Shown piece by piece: positions 1 to 10,811 of a stretch of 64,000 bases of DNA (position 1 is the stretch's first letter; every line of letters starts with the position of its first letter). The notes under the pieces are model-generated. The model was not told the origin of the DNA, ran no database searches, and saw only the letters and a program-made list of their open reading frames with translations. The DNA comes from Phlegmacium glaucopus (Eukaryota > Basidiomycota > Agaricomycetes > Agaricales > Cortinariaceae), in NCBI GenBank assembly GCA_015039465.1, contig MU130570.1, positions 317,909-381,908 of the forward strand, read 5' to 3'. A program made the translations under genes and the position numbers.

Positions 1-474
1 AACAAACATGAATGAATTAACAAATGGATGACAAACAAGTAAATGAACGATGAATGAATGTGAACCATGCCAAAACCAGATGGTAGTGTTAATGAGTACA
101 TGGAAATTCTGGTCAAGGAGACTGCAACATTGCATAAAGTGCTATTGCGTTATCTTGCGCCATCCAAAGTTGTAGAGGTGAGACAGTTTACTTTTGCCTA
201 GGAAGGTCTTGTACTTTGTTCAACTGACCGTCTTCCCTCCCTTTTTTTGTACAAAATTCTGGTATGTAATGAGTCAGGTATTTGTTGCCATCAATCACTG
301 ACTATCAGAGGAATATGGCGCAATCGACCTGCCTGACCAGGAGGCAAAAGTGAGGTATGTTTTTGATTGGTGTAAGAATAGATTCCTGGTATCTGGCTAA
401 GAAGTCTACTATTATCAGGTTGCTCAGGGATGCAAAGTACCTACAGCAGAAAATCTTGACAAAACAATACCTAT
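1..474 (+). pseudogene. VPS54: VPS54 C-terminal fragment (GARP tethering complex), broken
   Basis: Three exon-like blocks at about 79-177, 278-354 and 419-474 splice in phase through GT...AG introns. They read like the C-terminal domain of Vps54: VNEYMEILVKETATLHKVL, then an INH-LSEEYGAIDLPD stretch, then LLRDAKYLQQKI. Vps54 is a subunit of the GARP complex, which tethers endosome-derived vesicles at the trans-Golgi. The middle block has an in-frame TGA at 299-301 where the family has Arg, as expected from CGA to TGA. The last block stops at 475, where retrotransposon LTR sequence begins. The first 60 bases are (ATGA)-rich low-complexity DNA, so the rest of the gene, if present, lies left of the window. 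I infer a dead fragment rather than a working gene; the assignment rests on remembered family motifs. Confidence 0.6.
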
Positions 475-606
475 CTAGCAGGGATCCCCATCCTTTCCTC
501 TTTGGATCCCCTGCTAGGTGAGTCACTTGTAGATATCCCTTTGAAATATTATTAACTTTGGATCCCCTGCTAGCTTGACTAAGTCAGCGTCACAGTTGCC
601 CTAACA
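475..606 (+). repeat. Truncated 5' LTR (last 132 bp)
   Basis: This block matches 7587-7718 over its full 132 bp by eye, including the paired TAGCAGGGGATCC-type boxes and the CCCTAACA end. The first 281 bp of the LTR seen at the 3' end are absent; VPS54-like sequence lies directly to the left instead. The promoter part of the LTR is therefore lost. Confidence 0.85.
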
Positions 607-682
607 TTAGGAAAGCATCATCCTTTAATGGACCAAGTCCGGTCTGCACAGTGGAATGATAGTCTGATTTACAGCCCCTAAT

Positions 683-2871
683 TTGGGCCAATCAGACTCC
701 ATACACTCCCAGACCGTGGCTCCCTCCTTGTCTTCACAGCACGCATCTCTGAGCGGCTCCTTCCTATCAGCCATGGATGATGAACACACCGCCCAGCTGG
801 AAAGAGAAGTCGTCCTATTGCGAGCTCGGGACATCAAATACCAAAACAGATTTGACCGAATCATGGAGACAATCCATTAACTCGTTCCAAATGTACAATC
901 ACCTGTACCACAACAAGAGGTTCCCCCTCAAACTGAAAACATACCCCAGACATGCTCTGCAAGGCCGGCATTCCCAACGGAGTTTGACAGAGAATGATCC
1001 AAAGGAACAGCATTCCTTCACTCCTGCCAAATGTACATCTGGCTCTGTTCCGACAAATTCTTGGACAAGCAAACAAAAATTATCTGGGCCATGTCCTTCA
1101 TGAAATCCAGAAGAGCATCAAAGTGGGCAGCTAGGGTCTTCCGATGGGAAACAGACAACCCTCAGTCAACCCAGTTCCTGGATTGGTCCGATTTCCGAGA
1201 CAACTTCAAAAAGGAGTTCTGTCCTGCAAATGCGGACTCGGTTGCCATCAACTGACTAGAGTTGACTGGATATTTCCAGAAAACCTGGTCCTTGGAAGAA
1301 TATGTGGACAAATTCCAAGACCTAATCACAGATTCTGGATACACCAATCTGAAAACTATTGTAGTAAAATTCCAAAGAGGCCTGAATGCCCAGATTCAGA
1401 ACTCCATTGCTACAATGGCTTCCGGAAGACTGTCTGATACAGATCCGACGGGATGGTACAGAATGGCATGGACAATAGACAAAAACCAAGCTACTAACGA
1501 GGCCTTCCAGTCAGCTTACAAAAGTCTGGCAGCAACCACTTCTCAACCAACCGGTACCACCACACTCTGATTCAATCCGTCAATTCCACCACAGACATCA
1601 GGAAAAATGACTTGTGCCCTAGGCTGTCCTGAAATGTCCTGGGGTGCCCCAGGCAGCTCAGGGCGCTCAGGTCAAGAGGTCGCCCTGGGGTGCAAGTTAC
1701 CTATGTATGAAAAGTCTTAGGCTGTCCTGGGGCAACCTGAGGCAACCTGAGAGCGTCCTGAGGCAACCTGAGAGCATCCTGAGGCAACCTGAGAGCAACC
1801 TGAGGCATCCTGAGGCAACCTGAGACCTGAGCAACCTGAGGCCTGAGGCAACCTGAGAGCATCCTGAGGCAGCCTTAGTCCCTTTGGATCTGATGCTAGA
1901 AAACATATATAAACCAGATATTTGAGTGGTCTCACACAACAGAATAATAATAATAAAATAAAATTATATTCAATTATTCTAAACATCATATATAGTACTA
2001 GTAATAAAATAATAATGTGATACATAAATATACTAGTATAATACTGGGGAAGTAGGAAATAAGAAAACAAAATTGTGGGTGGTTTATATATCTTTTGGAT
2101 GGCGCACAGACCATTGGTCACATGATCACAGATAAGCATGATTTCAAGCATATGGTGCTGGGTCAGGGTAGATTACATAAATTCCAAAAAAGGAAATTTT
2201 TTAAAGATGGTAGAGAATTGTTTTAGGACCCTGAATATGTTTAAATTATATTAATAGCAGCTCTCCTTATTGAGAAAACTGCAAAATACTTTTTTGGACG
2301 CAGCGGTTAAAGATTTTCTAGCAAAATTCATAAATTCTAAGGGACTCCCAGGGCCTCCTGATGTGATTTGGTCCAGATGGTCAATGCACCAGGATACACT
2401 AAAGGTGTCCTGAGAAAATGGGTGACACTCAAAATTTTACCTGTGCTGCTCTAGGATGTCCTGAGGTGTCCTGAGGTGTCCTGGGGTGTCCTGGGATGTC
2501 CTGAGTAGTGATGTGATACTAACAAATTACCCAAGGCTACCTAGGGCCAAAATCATTTTTCCTGATGGAGGAACACACACCTCATACCAACTCCGGAAAA
2601 CCCTGTACCCATGGACATTGACATGGCCTGAAAAGCAGGTTCTGTACTGTTGTCATGCTTCCGGTGCGGAGGCGTCGGACACATTGGGAGACAGTGTGAA
2701 AAATGTTTCGATGTCCGAACAATGACCAATGATGAACTCCATACCCTCTTGGAGTTCTGGCTGGCCAAATATGACAAAGTACCTGATCCGGAACCAACAG
2801 AACCTTCGGAGAACACTGAACACGAAAGTCAGACCGAGGATTTAAAGGATTTTTGCCAAAACAGCGAGTGA
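683..2871 (+). pseudogene. gag pseudogene of the Ty3/gypsy element
   Basis: Gag forms the particle and binds the element's RNA. The capsid-like part runs from about 683 to 1612 in shifting frames. It has a coiled N-terminal stretch (AQLEREVVLLRARD), then FLDKQTKIIWAMSFMK, and a helical block around YVDKFQDLITDSGY that is typical of Ty3/gypsy capsids. Reading is broken by stops near 878, near 1000 and at 1253-1255, and then by an insertion at about 1613-2545. After the insert the nucleocapsid zinc knuckle follows at about 2656-2700 as C-x2-C-x4-H-x4-C (CFRCGGVGHIGRQC), ending at the stop at 2869-2871. Frameshifts, several stops and the insert make this a dead copy. Confidence 0.85.
1613..2545. 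repeat. Insertion in gag, rich in CCTGAGG-type minisatellite
   Basis: Gag-like coding potential stops near 1612 and resumes near 2546. The DNA between carries two clusters of degenerate short repeats built on CCTGAGGCA-ACCTGAGAGC (about 1720-1880) and on TCCTGAGGTG (about 2450-2505), separated by AT-rich DNA. The edges carry inverted GCCCTAGG and CCTAGGGC boxes, which could be the termini of a non-autonomous element. I could not find a convincing target-site duplication, so the exact ends and class stay open. Confidence 0.55.
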
Positions 2872-3098
2872 ACTGCACACCCTCGCTGTCAACGACCAAC
2901 CAGTTCTCTGTTTTACATGTAGATAGCATTGATGAAATAAACGAGATGGTTGAAAACATTCAAGTCATACAAACATCAGAAATTCCAAAAAAAATCCGAG
3001 TGTTCCGACCCTGATGGGAAAGAACCCTCCCAAAAAAGTTCACTATTGGCTCCCTCGATGCTGACTCTAAATCACTGGAACTCAAAGTCAGCATTGAA

Positions 3099-3509
3099 AT
3101 GACCATCACCGGAGAAGTAAACTCCTTTCTGTCCTTAATAGACTCCGGAGCCAACGGAAGGTTTATTGACAGAGACTATGTCAAAACTAACAGGCTCACA
3201 ACAAAATCCCTGTCAAATCCGATTCTGTTATTTAACGTTGACGGTACCCCGAATGAAGCCGGATCAATCACAGAAGTGGTTGATCTGATACTCAGGTATA
3301 AAGGACATTCCAAGAGATCCTTGTTTGCGGTCACTGGACTGGGAAAACAAACCTTGATTCTCGGACATTCCTGGCTTAAGATGCACAACCCAGAGATTGA
3401 CTGGGCAACCAGAGAAGTAAAAATGTCCTGCTGTCCACCCTGTTGTTGTTCGGAATGCAGGAATGAAATCCGAGAAGAACAAAAAATTCAAAAGGCGGAA
3501 ATACGCTGA
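3099..3509 (+). pseudogene. Aspartic protease domain of pol
   Basis: This is the retropepsin that would process the polyprotein. The frame is open for 136 residues and contains LSLIDSGANGRFIDRDYV, with the DSGA active-site motif, and later TLILGHSWLKMHNPEIDW, the ILG flap-side motif and the typical W-L-x-x-HNP-x-IDW end of Ty3/gypsy proteases. It lies between the gag zinc knuckle and the reverse transcriptase, the normal order. The domain alone looks intact, but it belongs to an element whose other domains are broken; the frame is lost again after 3509. Confidence 0.85.
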
Positions 3510-3792
3510 ATTGAAAAATGTTCAACCAGCCCACTTCCGGCTCATGTAGAGGATTGTGATGAGGATGAGTAGCCCAAACCCTGAATTTGAGGATGGTGAC
3601 AGAATATTTGCCACCAGCCTACTATCACTGCAGGCAGATATCCGAGCCACCCCCACCACCTCCCAATGTCTTGCAGAAGCTTTCCAGCACAACACACAAT
3701 CAGAAACAAAAGAAGGAGTTCCAGATTATCTCTGAGAGTTTGATAGCATTTTCACCAAAGAATCTTTTGATATCCTACCTGATCCGAAACCT

Positions 3793-5668
3793 TGGGACCA
3801 TGCAGTAGAACTTATTCTGGGAGAAAAACCATCAGGTTGCAAGGTCTATCCTCTAGCTCTGACGGAACAAAAGGAACTCGACGCGTTCCTCCAGGAGAAT
3901 TTAAACTCCGGACGCATCCAACCTTCCAAATCTCCGATGGCATCTCCGGTTTTCTTTATCAAAAAGAAAGACGGAAGTCTTCAGCTTGTTCAGGACTATT
4001 GAGCTCTCAACGCGGTCACCATCAAAAACAAGTACCCACTTCCCCTCATTTCGGAACTGATTACCTGTTAAGTTCAAAACAAGGGGTCACGTCGGAGTAA
4101 CACCAGATCAGACGGAATGGAACCGGAACAAGTAATGGAAAGGACTTTGGCCTCAGTGTATGTGCTGTGCCGCCCAGCTCCTACAATGTCCTGATTTCGG
4201 GAACGGAAGAGAACGGAAAGTCGGAAGACCTCAGTGACTTAGAGGATGAACAAGAGGAGGAAACTAAGTTGATATTTGAACTGAGGGAAAACATACAAGT
4301 TCGAGTACTTTAAATATAAAAGGAATTGCAACCGAAATATAGAATATAAATATAAGTGCTGCGTTCTGCTCCCAGAAAAGGTCCTGCATTCTTGGGTGAA
4401 TAATCCATGGCTGGTGTGCTGACTGATAGTGGGAAAGTGATGACAAAGGAATAGTTGTTATGACGAAGGTGTAGTAAGGGGTTTGGGATATCGTCAGAAG
4501 AGTTGGAGTGATACGGAGAAGTCTCGGAGTCGGACGTAGGAGGAGTAGAGTCGGAGACAAGGGAAAGTACTGGAACGGAGTACGGACTACCGGAAACAAC
4601 TCCGACGGAGTCGGACCGGAGTAACGTGTGACGGAATGTAACATTACCCAACTCTGGGGCGCTAAATACTTCACTAAGTTGGATGTCCAATGGGGTTTTA
4701 ACAATGTCCGAATGAAGGGGACAAATGGAAAGTGGCTTTCTGAACCAACCAGGGATTATTCGAACCCCTGGTGATGTTCTTCGGCCTCACCAACAGTCCA
4801 GCTACTTTCCAAACAATGATGAACGACATCTTCCGCGAACTTATAATGGAAGGGGTTGTAGTGGTCTACCTTGATGATATCCTGATATTCACGGAGACGC
4901 TAGAGGAACACCGGTCCATAACTCGGAGAGTACTGGAACTTTTACGAAAGCATAAACTCTTCCTAAAACCAGACAAGTGTGAATTCAAACAAACCAAGGT
5001 GGAATACCTTGGAGTCATATATCTCATAACTCCATCGAGATGGACCTGTAAAAGTTGCTGGAGTAGTGGAATGGCCAATTCCGATGAACAAAAAGGAAGT
5101 CCAGTCATTTCTAGGCTTTACCAACTTTTACTGAAGGTTCATCCAAGACTTTTCTCATCACGCCCGTCCCTTGTTTGATCTCACCAAAAGTGGCATTAAA
5201 TGGAGATGGAATACAGAAGAGCAGTTGGCGTTCAATTCTCTCAAAAACCTGATCACTTCAACCCTGATTCTAGCCTCTCCGGACAACTCCAGGCCATTCC
5301 GCATCGAAGCAGACAGTTCCAACTTTGCAACCAGAGCCATACTCTCCCAACAATCCCTCGATGATGAGAAATGGCACCCAGTTGTGTTCCTGTCTAAATC
5401 CTTATCTCCAGTCGAACGGAACTATGAGATCCATCACAAAGAGATGCTAGCAATCATCCGAGCCCTAGAAGAGTGGAGACACTTCTTTGAAGGAGCGGAA
5501 CATAAGTGCGAGATCTGGACTGATCACAAGAACTTGGAATACTTCATGACAGCCAAAAAGCTCAATCGGAGACAAGCCCATTGGTCATTGTTCCTAGCCC
5601 AGTTTGATTTCCTCATGCACCACAGACCAGGCAAAAGCATGGGAAAACCGGACGCCTTGTCTAGATGA
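3793..5668 (+). pseudogene. Reverse transcriptase and RNase H of pol, interrupted
   Basis: The N-terminal RT part (about 3793-4065) contains FLQENLNSGRIQPSKSPMAS and FFIKKKDGSLQLVQDY. It is followed by TGA at 4000-4002 where Arg is expected. A solo LTR (4066-4643) then splits the domain. If the LTR and one target copy are discounted, the frame continues into WGAKYFTKLDVQWGFNNV. After a further disruption near 4745 the catalytic YLDDILIF motif follows at about 4870, then a frame change near 5035. RNase H follows at 5171-5668 with FRIEADSSNFATRAILSQQS, RNYEIHHKEMLAIIRALEEW and EIWTDHKNLEYFMT, and ends at TGA 5666-5668 (CGA to TGA in the usual LSRRADH). Not functional. Confidence 0.92.
4066..4643 (+). 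mobile_element. Solo LTR of a second LTR retrotransposon, nested in RT
   Basis: The 578-bp insert starts TGTTAAG and ends GTAACA, and is flanked by a perfect 5-bp direct repeat TTACC at 4061-4065 and 4644-4648. Removing the LTR and one TTACC restores an open RT reading frame across the site, which supports insertion after the host element was in place. The inside carries CGGAGT-rich stretches and a short A/T-rich block near 4310. Orientation is not determined by the ends alone. Confidence 0.88.
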
Positions 5669-5674
5669 GCGGAT

Positions 5675-7305
5675 CACAGAACCAGAACCAGTGACAATGA
5701 CAACATCACACTCCTAACTCCAGGCTTTTTCGTGATTCAGGCCTTAGAAGGACTGGACGTCATAGGAGAAGAACAAGATGTCTTAAAAGATATCTGGAAG
5801 GGCACCCATGAAGGTGTAAAAGAAGAGGCCATAGCTAAAGTAAAGGAGTTGAAAACCACTCACACGTGATCCATCCGATCAGCAGAATGGTCTCATGACA
5901 ACGACATCCTCTCCTTCCGAGGAACAATCTACGTTCTGGACATGTTTGACTTGCGAAGATGGATTGTATCCCTCTGCCATGACACCCTAATTGCTGGGCA
6001 TCTGGGAAGGTGGAAGACCCTCGAACTCGTATCCCGAAACTATTGGTGGCCACAGATGTCCCGATATATTGGAAAATATGCCTCAACCTGCGACCTGTGT
6101 CTTCAGACTAAGGCTCAAAGACACCACCCAGTCGGTGAACTCCATCCCCTCCCGATTCCGAATGCTCCATGGGACACAATTAGTGTGGACTTCATAGTGG
6201 AACTTCCGGAGTCTTCAGGATACGACTTGGTAATGGTAGTAGTTGATTTGGTCACCAAACGAGCTCATTTTGCACCAACCCTTACTACCACCTCTGCGTC
6301 CGGAACTGCTCACCTTTATATCCAACACGTCTGGAAACATCATGGACTACCCCAGAGAGTGGTATCAGATAGAGGACCACAGTTCGTAGCGGAATTTACT
6401 CGCGAGCTCTACTGGATCCTCAGAATTAAGTTAGCAGCCACTACCGCCTATCATCCGCAAGGAGACGGCCAGACGGAACGAGTAAATCAGGAACTGGAAC
6501 AGTATCTCTGACTCTTTACAAACCAACGACAAACCAATTGGGCCGAACTCCTTCCCCTTGCGGAATTCCAGTACAATAATCATGTCCACTCCACCACACA
6601 GCACCCACCTTTCCTCCTAGACTCCAGACGAATCCCCCAAATGGGTTTTGAACCGAGCCAACCGGAATCCCAAATGGAGTCCATTAACGAATTCGCGGAA
6701 TGAATGCAGAACACCCTAGATGAAGCGAAAGCAGCACTGGTCAAGTCTAAAGACGATATGGCAAGATATTATAATCAGACAAGGACTTTGGCACCTGAAT
6801 ACAAACCAGGAGACAAAGTATACCTGGATTCCAGCAACATACAAACAATGAGACCATCCAGGAAATTGTCCCATTGACACCTAGGCCCCTTTCCAATTGA
6901 AGAACAAGTCGGCAACAATGCTTACCGACTCCAACTTCCCTTGTCCATGAAACGACTCCATCCAGTCTTTAACGTAGTCAAACTGACTCCAGCCCCGACA
7001 GACCCGATCCCTGGAAGATGCATCCCAACTCCTCCACTTCCAGAAATCATTGATGGAGAAGAGGAATGGGTCGTCGAGGAAATCCTTGACAGCAGAGTTA
7101 TAAACAGGAGGTTCCGATATCTCGTGAAATGGCAAGACTTTGGAATCAAACATAACACCTGGGAGCCTTGGGAAAACATACACGCACCTGAATTAATTGT
7201 GGAATTCCACAAGAAGTACCCCAGAGCTCCTAAGCACATCAGGATGGCCAAATTCAAACAGTTTCCTTTTGTGCTGGGACATCACCTACCGAAGGGGGGG
7301 ATGGA
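5675..7305 (+). pseudogene. Integrase with C-terminal chromodomain, broken
   Basis: Integrase would insert the cDNA. The zinc-binding HHCC part lies near 5970-6110 (HDTLIAGHLGRWKTLELV, CDLCLQTK). The catalytic core follows with WDTISVDFIVELPES, VVSDRGPQF and AYHPQGDGQTERVNQELEQ, giving the D, D and E residues. Reading is broken by TGA at 6509-6511, 6701-6703 and 6875-6877, each where close relatives carry Arg. After the tether SMKRLHPVFNVVKLTPA a chromodomain runs at about 7060-7215 (EWVVEEILDSRVINRRFRYL and TWEPWENI). Chromodomains of this type steer integration to heterochromatin. The 3' LTR starts at 7306. Confidence 0.92.
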
Positions 7306-7718
7306 TGTTAGGGGACACCCAATTTCAACCCAAACCTCAACCTTAGAATCATACACCCCGCCTTTCCGATGACCTCCAACCTTCCGTCCAACTCCGCTTC
7401 TGTCATTTGTTTACTCCGATACTCCGTAACTCCAATCCAACTCCAATCCTCCGGTTCGCTCAGTCTTTTATTTTTATTTTTCACATCACACCACTTCTTA
7501 ATTAATTAATTAATTATTATCATATCATTCCTTTATTTATTTTATATCTCCATTATGTCCATATTAGCACTTAAATACCCCACAGCCTAGCAGGGATCCC
7601 CATCCTTTCCTCTTTGGATCCCCTGCTAGGTGAGTCACTTGTAGATATCCCTTTGAAATATTATTAACTTTGGATCCCCTGCTAGCTTGACTAAGTCAGC
7701 GTCACAGTTGCCCTAACA
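7306..7718 (+). repeat. 3' LTR of the Ty3/gypsy element (413 bp)
   Basis: The sequence starts TGTTAGGGGACACCC and ends GCCCTAACA, with a short terminal inverted repeat TGTTAGGG/CCCTAACA. It contains CTCCG-rich stretches, an A/T block with TTAATTAATTAATTAATTA near 7500-7515, and a TTAAATACCCC box near 7570 that may be the promoter element. Its last 132 bp repeat at 475-606, and the whole LTR recurs inverted as a solo LTR at 10400-10811. Confidence 0.92.
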
Positions 7719-8428
7719 CAACTGCACTGAATGAATGATGAACAAACATGAAGAGACAACAACAAATGAATGAATGATAAATGAATGGGGTCTATTTCAT
7801 TAATGTTAGTAGTGTACTAGTAGTAGCTCATTAAAGTACCCTCATATTGTATTGAAATAATATAATTTAAATGCTTTTTATTTGCTTTTTATGGGTTCAA
7901 CAGTTCAAACCGGTCCTAGAACTGGACTGAACTGACTGAACTGGTTCTGGTTCAGTTTGGTGAAGGACCTTTCAGTTCGGTTCTCGGTTCTTCAAAAATT
8001 GTTGAAGAACCAAACTGAACTGAACTTTGGTAACACTAAATGTGAGGCAGTGACTAACTCAACATTTTTCAAGTTTACCTGGATCAACCAGATAGGCAGT
8101 TTAAAGGACAAAGATTTATGTTCTTCACTCATTTCTACAGTACAATCAAGCGTTATATATACTTAGCTAGTCCAAAACCTATGGCAGTGTTTATATCCTA
8201 ATAAGTCAAAATGCAGCCAATTAAATTTCAGTCAGGGGGGGTTAAGGACAAATCAAGAACCAGTCAATTTGTTTCTATAGCAAAGCAAGGTACAAGTGTA
8301 GAGATAGAATATAGTCTTTGAGAAGACAAGAAGTGTGTGACTGCATCATGTGCACATCCCCATCTCTCCCTTCATCCTCGCTGGTGCAGAAGCACTCAAC
8401 AAATCCTGCATCGGGCTCCTACTGTGTC
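7719..8428. other. No gene; ATGA-rich and GAACT-rich repeat DNA
   Basis: After the LTR comes low-complexity DNA rich in ATGA/AATG, resembling the first 60 bases of the window. A block at about 7890-8040 is dense in GGTTCAGT/ACTGAACC units and ends ACTGAACTTTGGTAACACTAA, close to the terminus of the MITE at 8429-8967, so it may be a partial relative. No supportable coding region is seen. Confidence 0.6.
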
Positions 8429-8967
8429 TAGGGTTACCAAAGTTCAGTTCAGGTTCAGGCATTTAGAGATTTATGGTTCATGCAGTTTGAACTGAACTGA
8501 ACTGCTGAACCATTAGGTCCTAGAAGGCCAGGCAATTCTCTTCTTTTGACTTAACATTTTCTGGAAAGTGATCCTTTAGTAATTTATGAACATTGGAATG
8601 GTTTGGCAGTCCTTTTTAGCATGAAATAATGGCTAAGGAAGGAGGCAATAGACTATGTGATGTTATTATGTCAGCATAGATTAGTACTGCCTATTTAGGA
8701 AAATAAATATAAATCAATGGTTTTCTGTGTTCTTAAGGAGTTCTGAGATCATATATGAGTGGAAATCAAGTGGCTAAGGGCTAAGGAAGGTCTTTGTACA
8801 ATAAATTAAAAGGTAAAATTTCAGATTTTATAATGGTTCTTCAGTTCAGTTCAGTTCAAACCAGTTCTTAAATGGTTCAGTTCAGTTCAGGACCATATGC
8901 AAACAGTTCAGTTCAGTTCAGGCTGAGGAGGTGAAGAACTGAACTGAACTGAACTTTGTAACCCTAA
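8429..8967. mobile_element. MITE with GAACTGAAC-rich terminal inverted repeats
   Basis: The left end TAGGGTTACCAAAGTTCAGT is matched inverted at the right end by ACTGAACTTTGTAACCCTAA. GTTCA/TGAAC units are also dense just inside both ends. A CTGTGTC repeat stands at 8422-8428 and again at 8975-8981, a possible 7-8 bp target duplication offset by a few bases on the right. The TAGGG-type terminus and that duplication length would suit a hAT-class non-autonomous element. It contains no transposase frame. Confidence 0.65.
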
Positions 8968-8999
8968 ATTTAGTCTGTGTCACTCTATTCCTTTTCACC

Positions 9000-10399
9000 C
9001 ACCCTCCTCTCCTGTGCATAGGGTCGTCAATGCATTGTGATGATGCCAGATAGATGATACCGATCAGCATGGACTTGGACCTAGGGGAATCAATGAACAA
9101 GGGTCTGGAAGCAGATGCTTCCTGGTAAGCTTGTATCCTCTGTGCATGCAGAGAGTCTGACCAAGGAAGCCTCAGTATTACAGCTATATCATCTTGAGTG
9201 GACAGTTTGTCTTATGCTGTAGGGACATCAGTTATATGATATTTGAGCGGCAAAACCTTTTGCATTGAAAGTCCAGGGATACGGACTACCAGTTAAGAAT
9301 GTGACATGGATCGTGAAGGTGGCAGTCGGATGACTGGCGATGGCATGGTTCTTGGTGCCAATAAAAAAGTCATCAAAATATGGGACCATCATTCAGTAAG
9401 TTTATATTTACTTGTTCGCAGAAGACCCTTGCTACGACTTATATTCATGAATTTCTTTAGCCCACTGTGAACTTCACTTCGATCACACCTGCAAGCGACT
9501 TGAACGATGTTCACCACATTCCCGGTAGCGGATTGATCATGACTGCTAACGAAGGGATACAAATGGCCACATACTATATTCCTCAATTTGGACCTGCACC
9601 ACGATGGGCTAGCTTCCTTGAGAATATTACAGAAGAGATGGAGGACCAGACGACACATTCTGTCTATGAAGATTAAAAATTCTTAGGCAGGAATGAACTT
9701 AAAATGTGTGTATTATTCATTCCCCACTGTATTACTTACTTACCCAGCCTTTTTTTTACAGTCTCAGTTTAGAACATCTTGTTGGTACACCAGCTCTCAA
9801 ACCCTATATGCACGGTTACTTTATTTCACTCAAACTATATGACATGGCCCGCATCATCGCTAATCCATTTGCCTACAATGAGCATCATGCCAAGATGGTC
9901 CATGAGAAGATGGAAAAAATGTCCGAGTCACGTGGCAAAGAAAGAAGTAGGCGTCAAGGTCAACAAGGCTCTAACAGAAAAAATTCTTCAGGACAAAGAA
10001 AAAGCCCAAAAGAGAGCGGAGAAAAGGAACAAGTTCAAAGATGGAGCGGCCATGGATGTGGACATGGAAGCAGCTGACATAGAAAAGAGTGAAAACAAGG
10101 GTGACAACGATGCACATCGTATCAGATCCTCAATTTGCCAAGGTGCGAGAACACAGAATTCACAATTGATGAGAATTCAAGAGAGTTTGTGTTACTCAAC
10201 CCTTCCTCCATTGGCCAAGTCAGCCGAGGTAAAACTGTCGTAGAAGAAGATGAAGAAAGTGACAACTCTTCCGATGGCTTAAGTGGGAATGAAGACCAAA
10301 GTCAAGATGACGATGACAAGAGTGATTTGGGTGATAGCAGCGATGAGGGCGAGGATGTACAATCAACATGCACCAAGTTACCGTCCTTTGGCTGCCTCA
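9000..10399 (+). pseudogene. ENP2: ENP2/NOL10 ribosome-biogenesis gene, broken
   Basis: Enp2 (NOL10) is a nucleolar WD40 protein of 18S pre-rRNA processing. Matching stretches are LDLGESMNKGLEADAS (about 9070), GYGLPVKNVTW (about 9280), KKVIKIWDHHS before an intron at about 9395-9461, then VNFTSITPASDLNDVHHIPG, TYYIPQFGPAPRWASFLENI, an intron near 9690-9762 and LVGTPALKPYMHGYF, KVNKALTEKILQDK and an acidic tail. The first part changes frame several times with stops, and an A insertion or similar disrupts the join near 9935. A solo LTR cuts the acidic tail at 10400. The 5' WD40 portion is missing or unrecognisable. I infer a dead copy; an intact ENP2 should exist elsewhere in the genome. Confidence 0.72.
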
Positions 10400-10811
10400 T
10401 GTTAGGGCAACTGCGACGCTGACTTAGTCAAGCTAGCAGGGGATCCAAAGTTAATAATATTTCAGAAAAGATATCTACAAGTGACTTACCTAGCAGGGAT
10501 CCAAAGAGGAAAGGATGGGGATCCCTGCTAGGCTGGGGGTGTTTAAGTACTAATATGGACATAATGGAGATATAAAATAAATAAAGGAATGATACAATAA
10601 TAATTAATTAATTAAATAAGAAGTGGTGCGATATGAAAAATAGAAATAAAAGACGGAGTGAATCAGAGGATCGGAGTCGGAGCGGAACTATGGGGTTCCG
10701 GAGTCAACCGGTGATGGAAGCGGAGTTGGACGGAAGGTCGGAGGTCGTCGGAAAGGCGGGGTGTATGATTCTAAAGTTGAGGTTTGGGTTAAAGTCGGGT
10801 GTCCCCTAACA
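10400..10811 (-). mobile_element. Solo LTR of the Ty3/gypsy family, inverted
   Basis: The 412-bp block is the reverse complement of the 3' LTR at 7306-7718, with differences, including the TTAATTAATTAATTA stretch and the paired TAGCAGG boxes. Flanks are CCTCA (10395-10399) and CCTCG (10812-10816), a 4-of-5 target duplication. It arose by recombination between the two LTRs of a former full element inserted in the ENP2-like pseudogene. Confidence 0.9.

Larger units (their letters stand above)
475..7718 (+). mobile_element. Ty3/gypsy LTR retrotransposon with chromodomain (Tf2-like), inactive
   Basis: The order gag, protease, reverse transcriptase, RNase H, integrase and chromodomain between two directly repeated LTR ends defines a Ty3/gypsy chromovirus. 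The 3' LTR is complete (413 bp, TGTTA...TAACA). Only the last 132 bp of the 5' LTR are present. The body is interrupted by an insertion in gag (1613-2545) and by a solo LTR of another element in the reverse transcriptase (4066-4643). In-frame TGA stops occur at 1253-1255, 4000-4002, 5666-5668, 6509-6511, 6701-6703 and 6875-6877. Most sit where the family has Arg, as expected from CGA to TGA. No target-site duplication could be matched for the whole element, consistent with the truncated left end. It cannot make a working polyprotein. Confidence 0.93.

Noticed and set aside
1720..1880. Regular short repeats resembling a CRISPR array
   Set aside because: The units are about 10-21 bp with no unique spacers of constant length, and the organism is a fungus.
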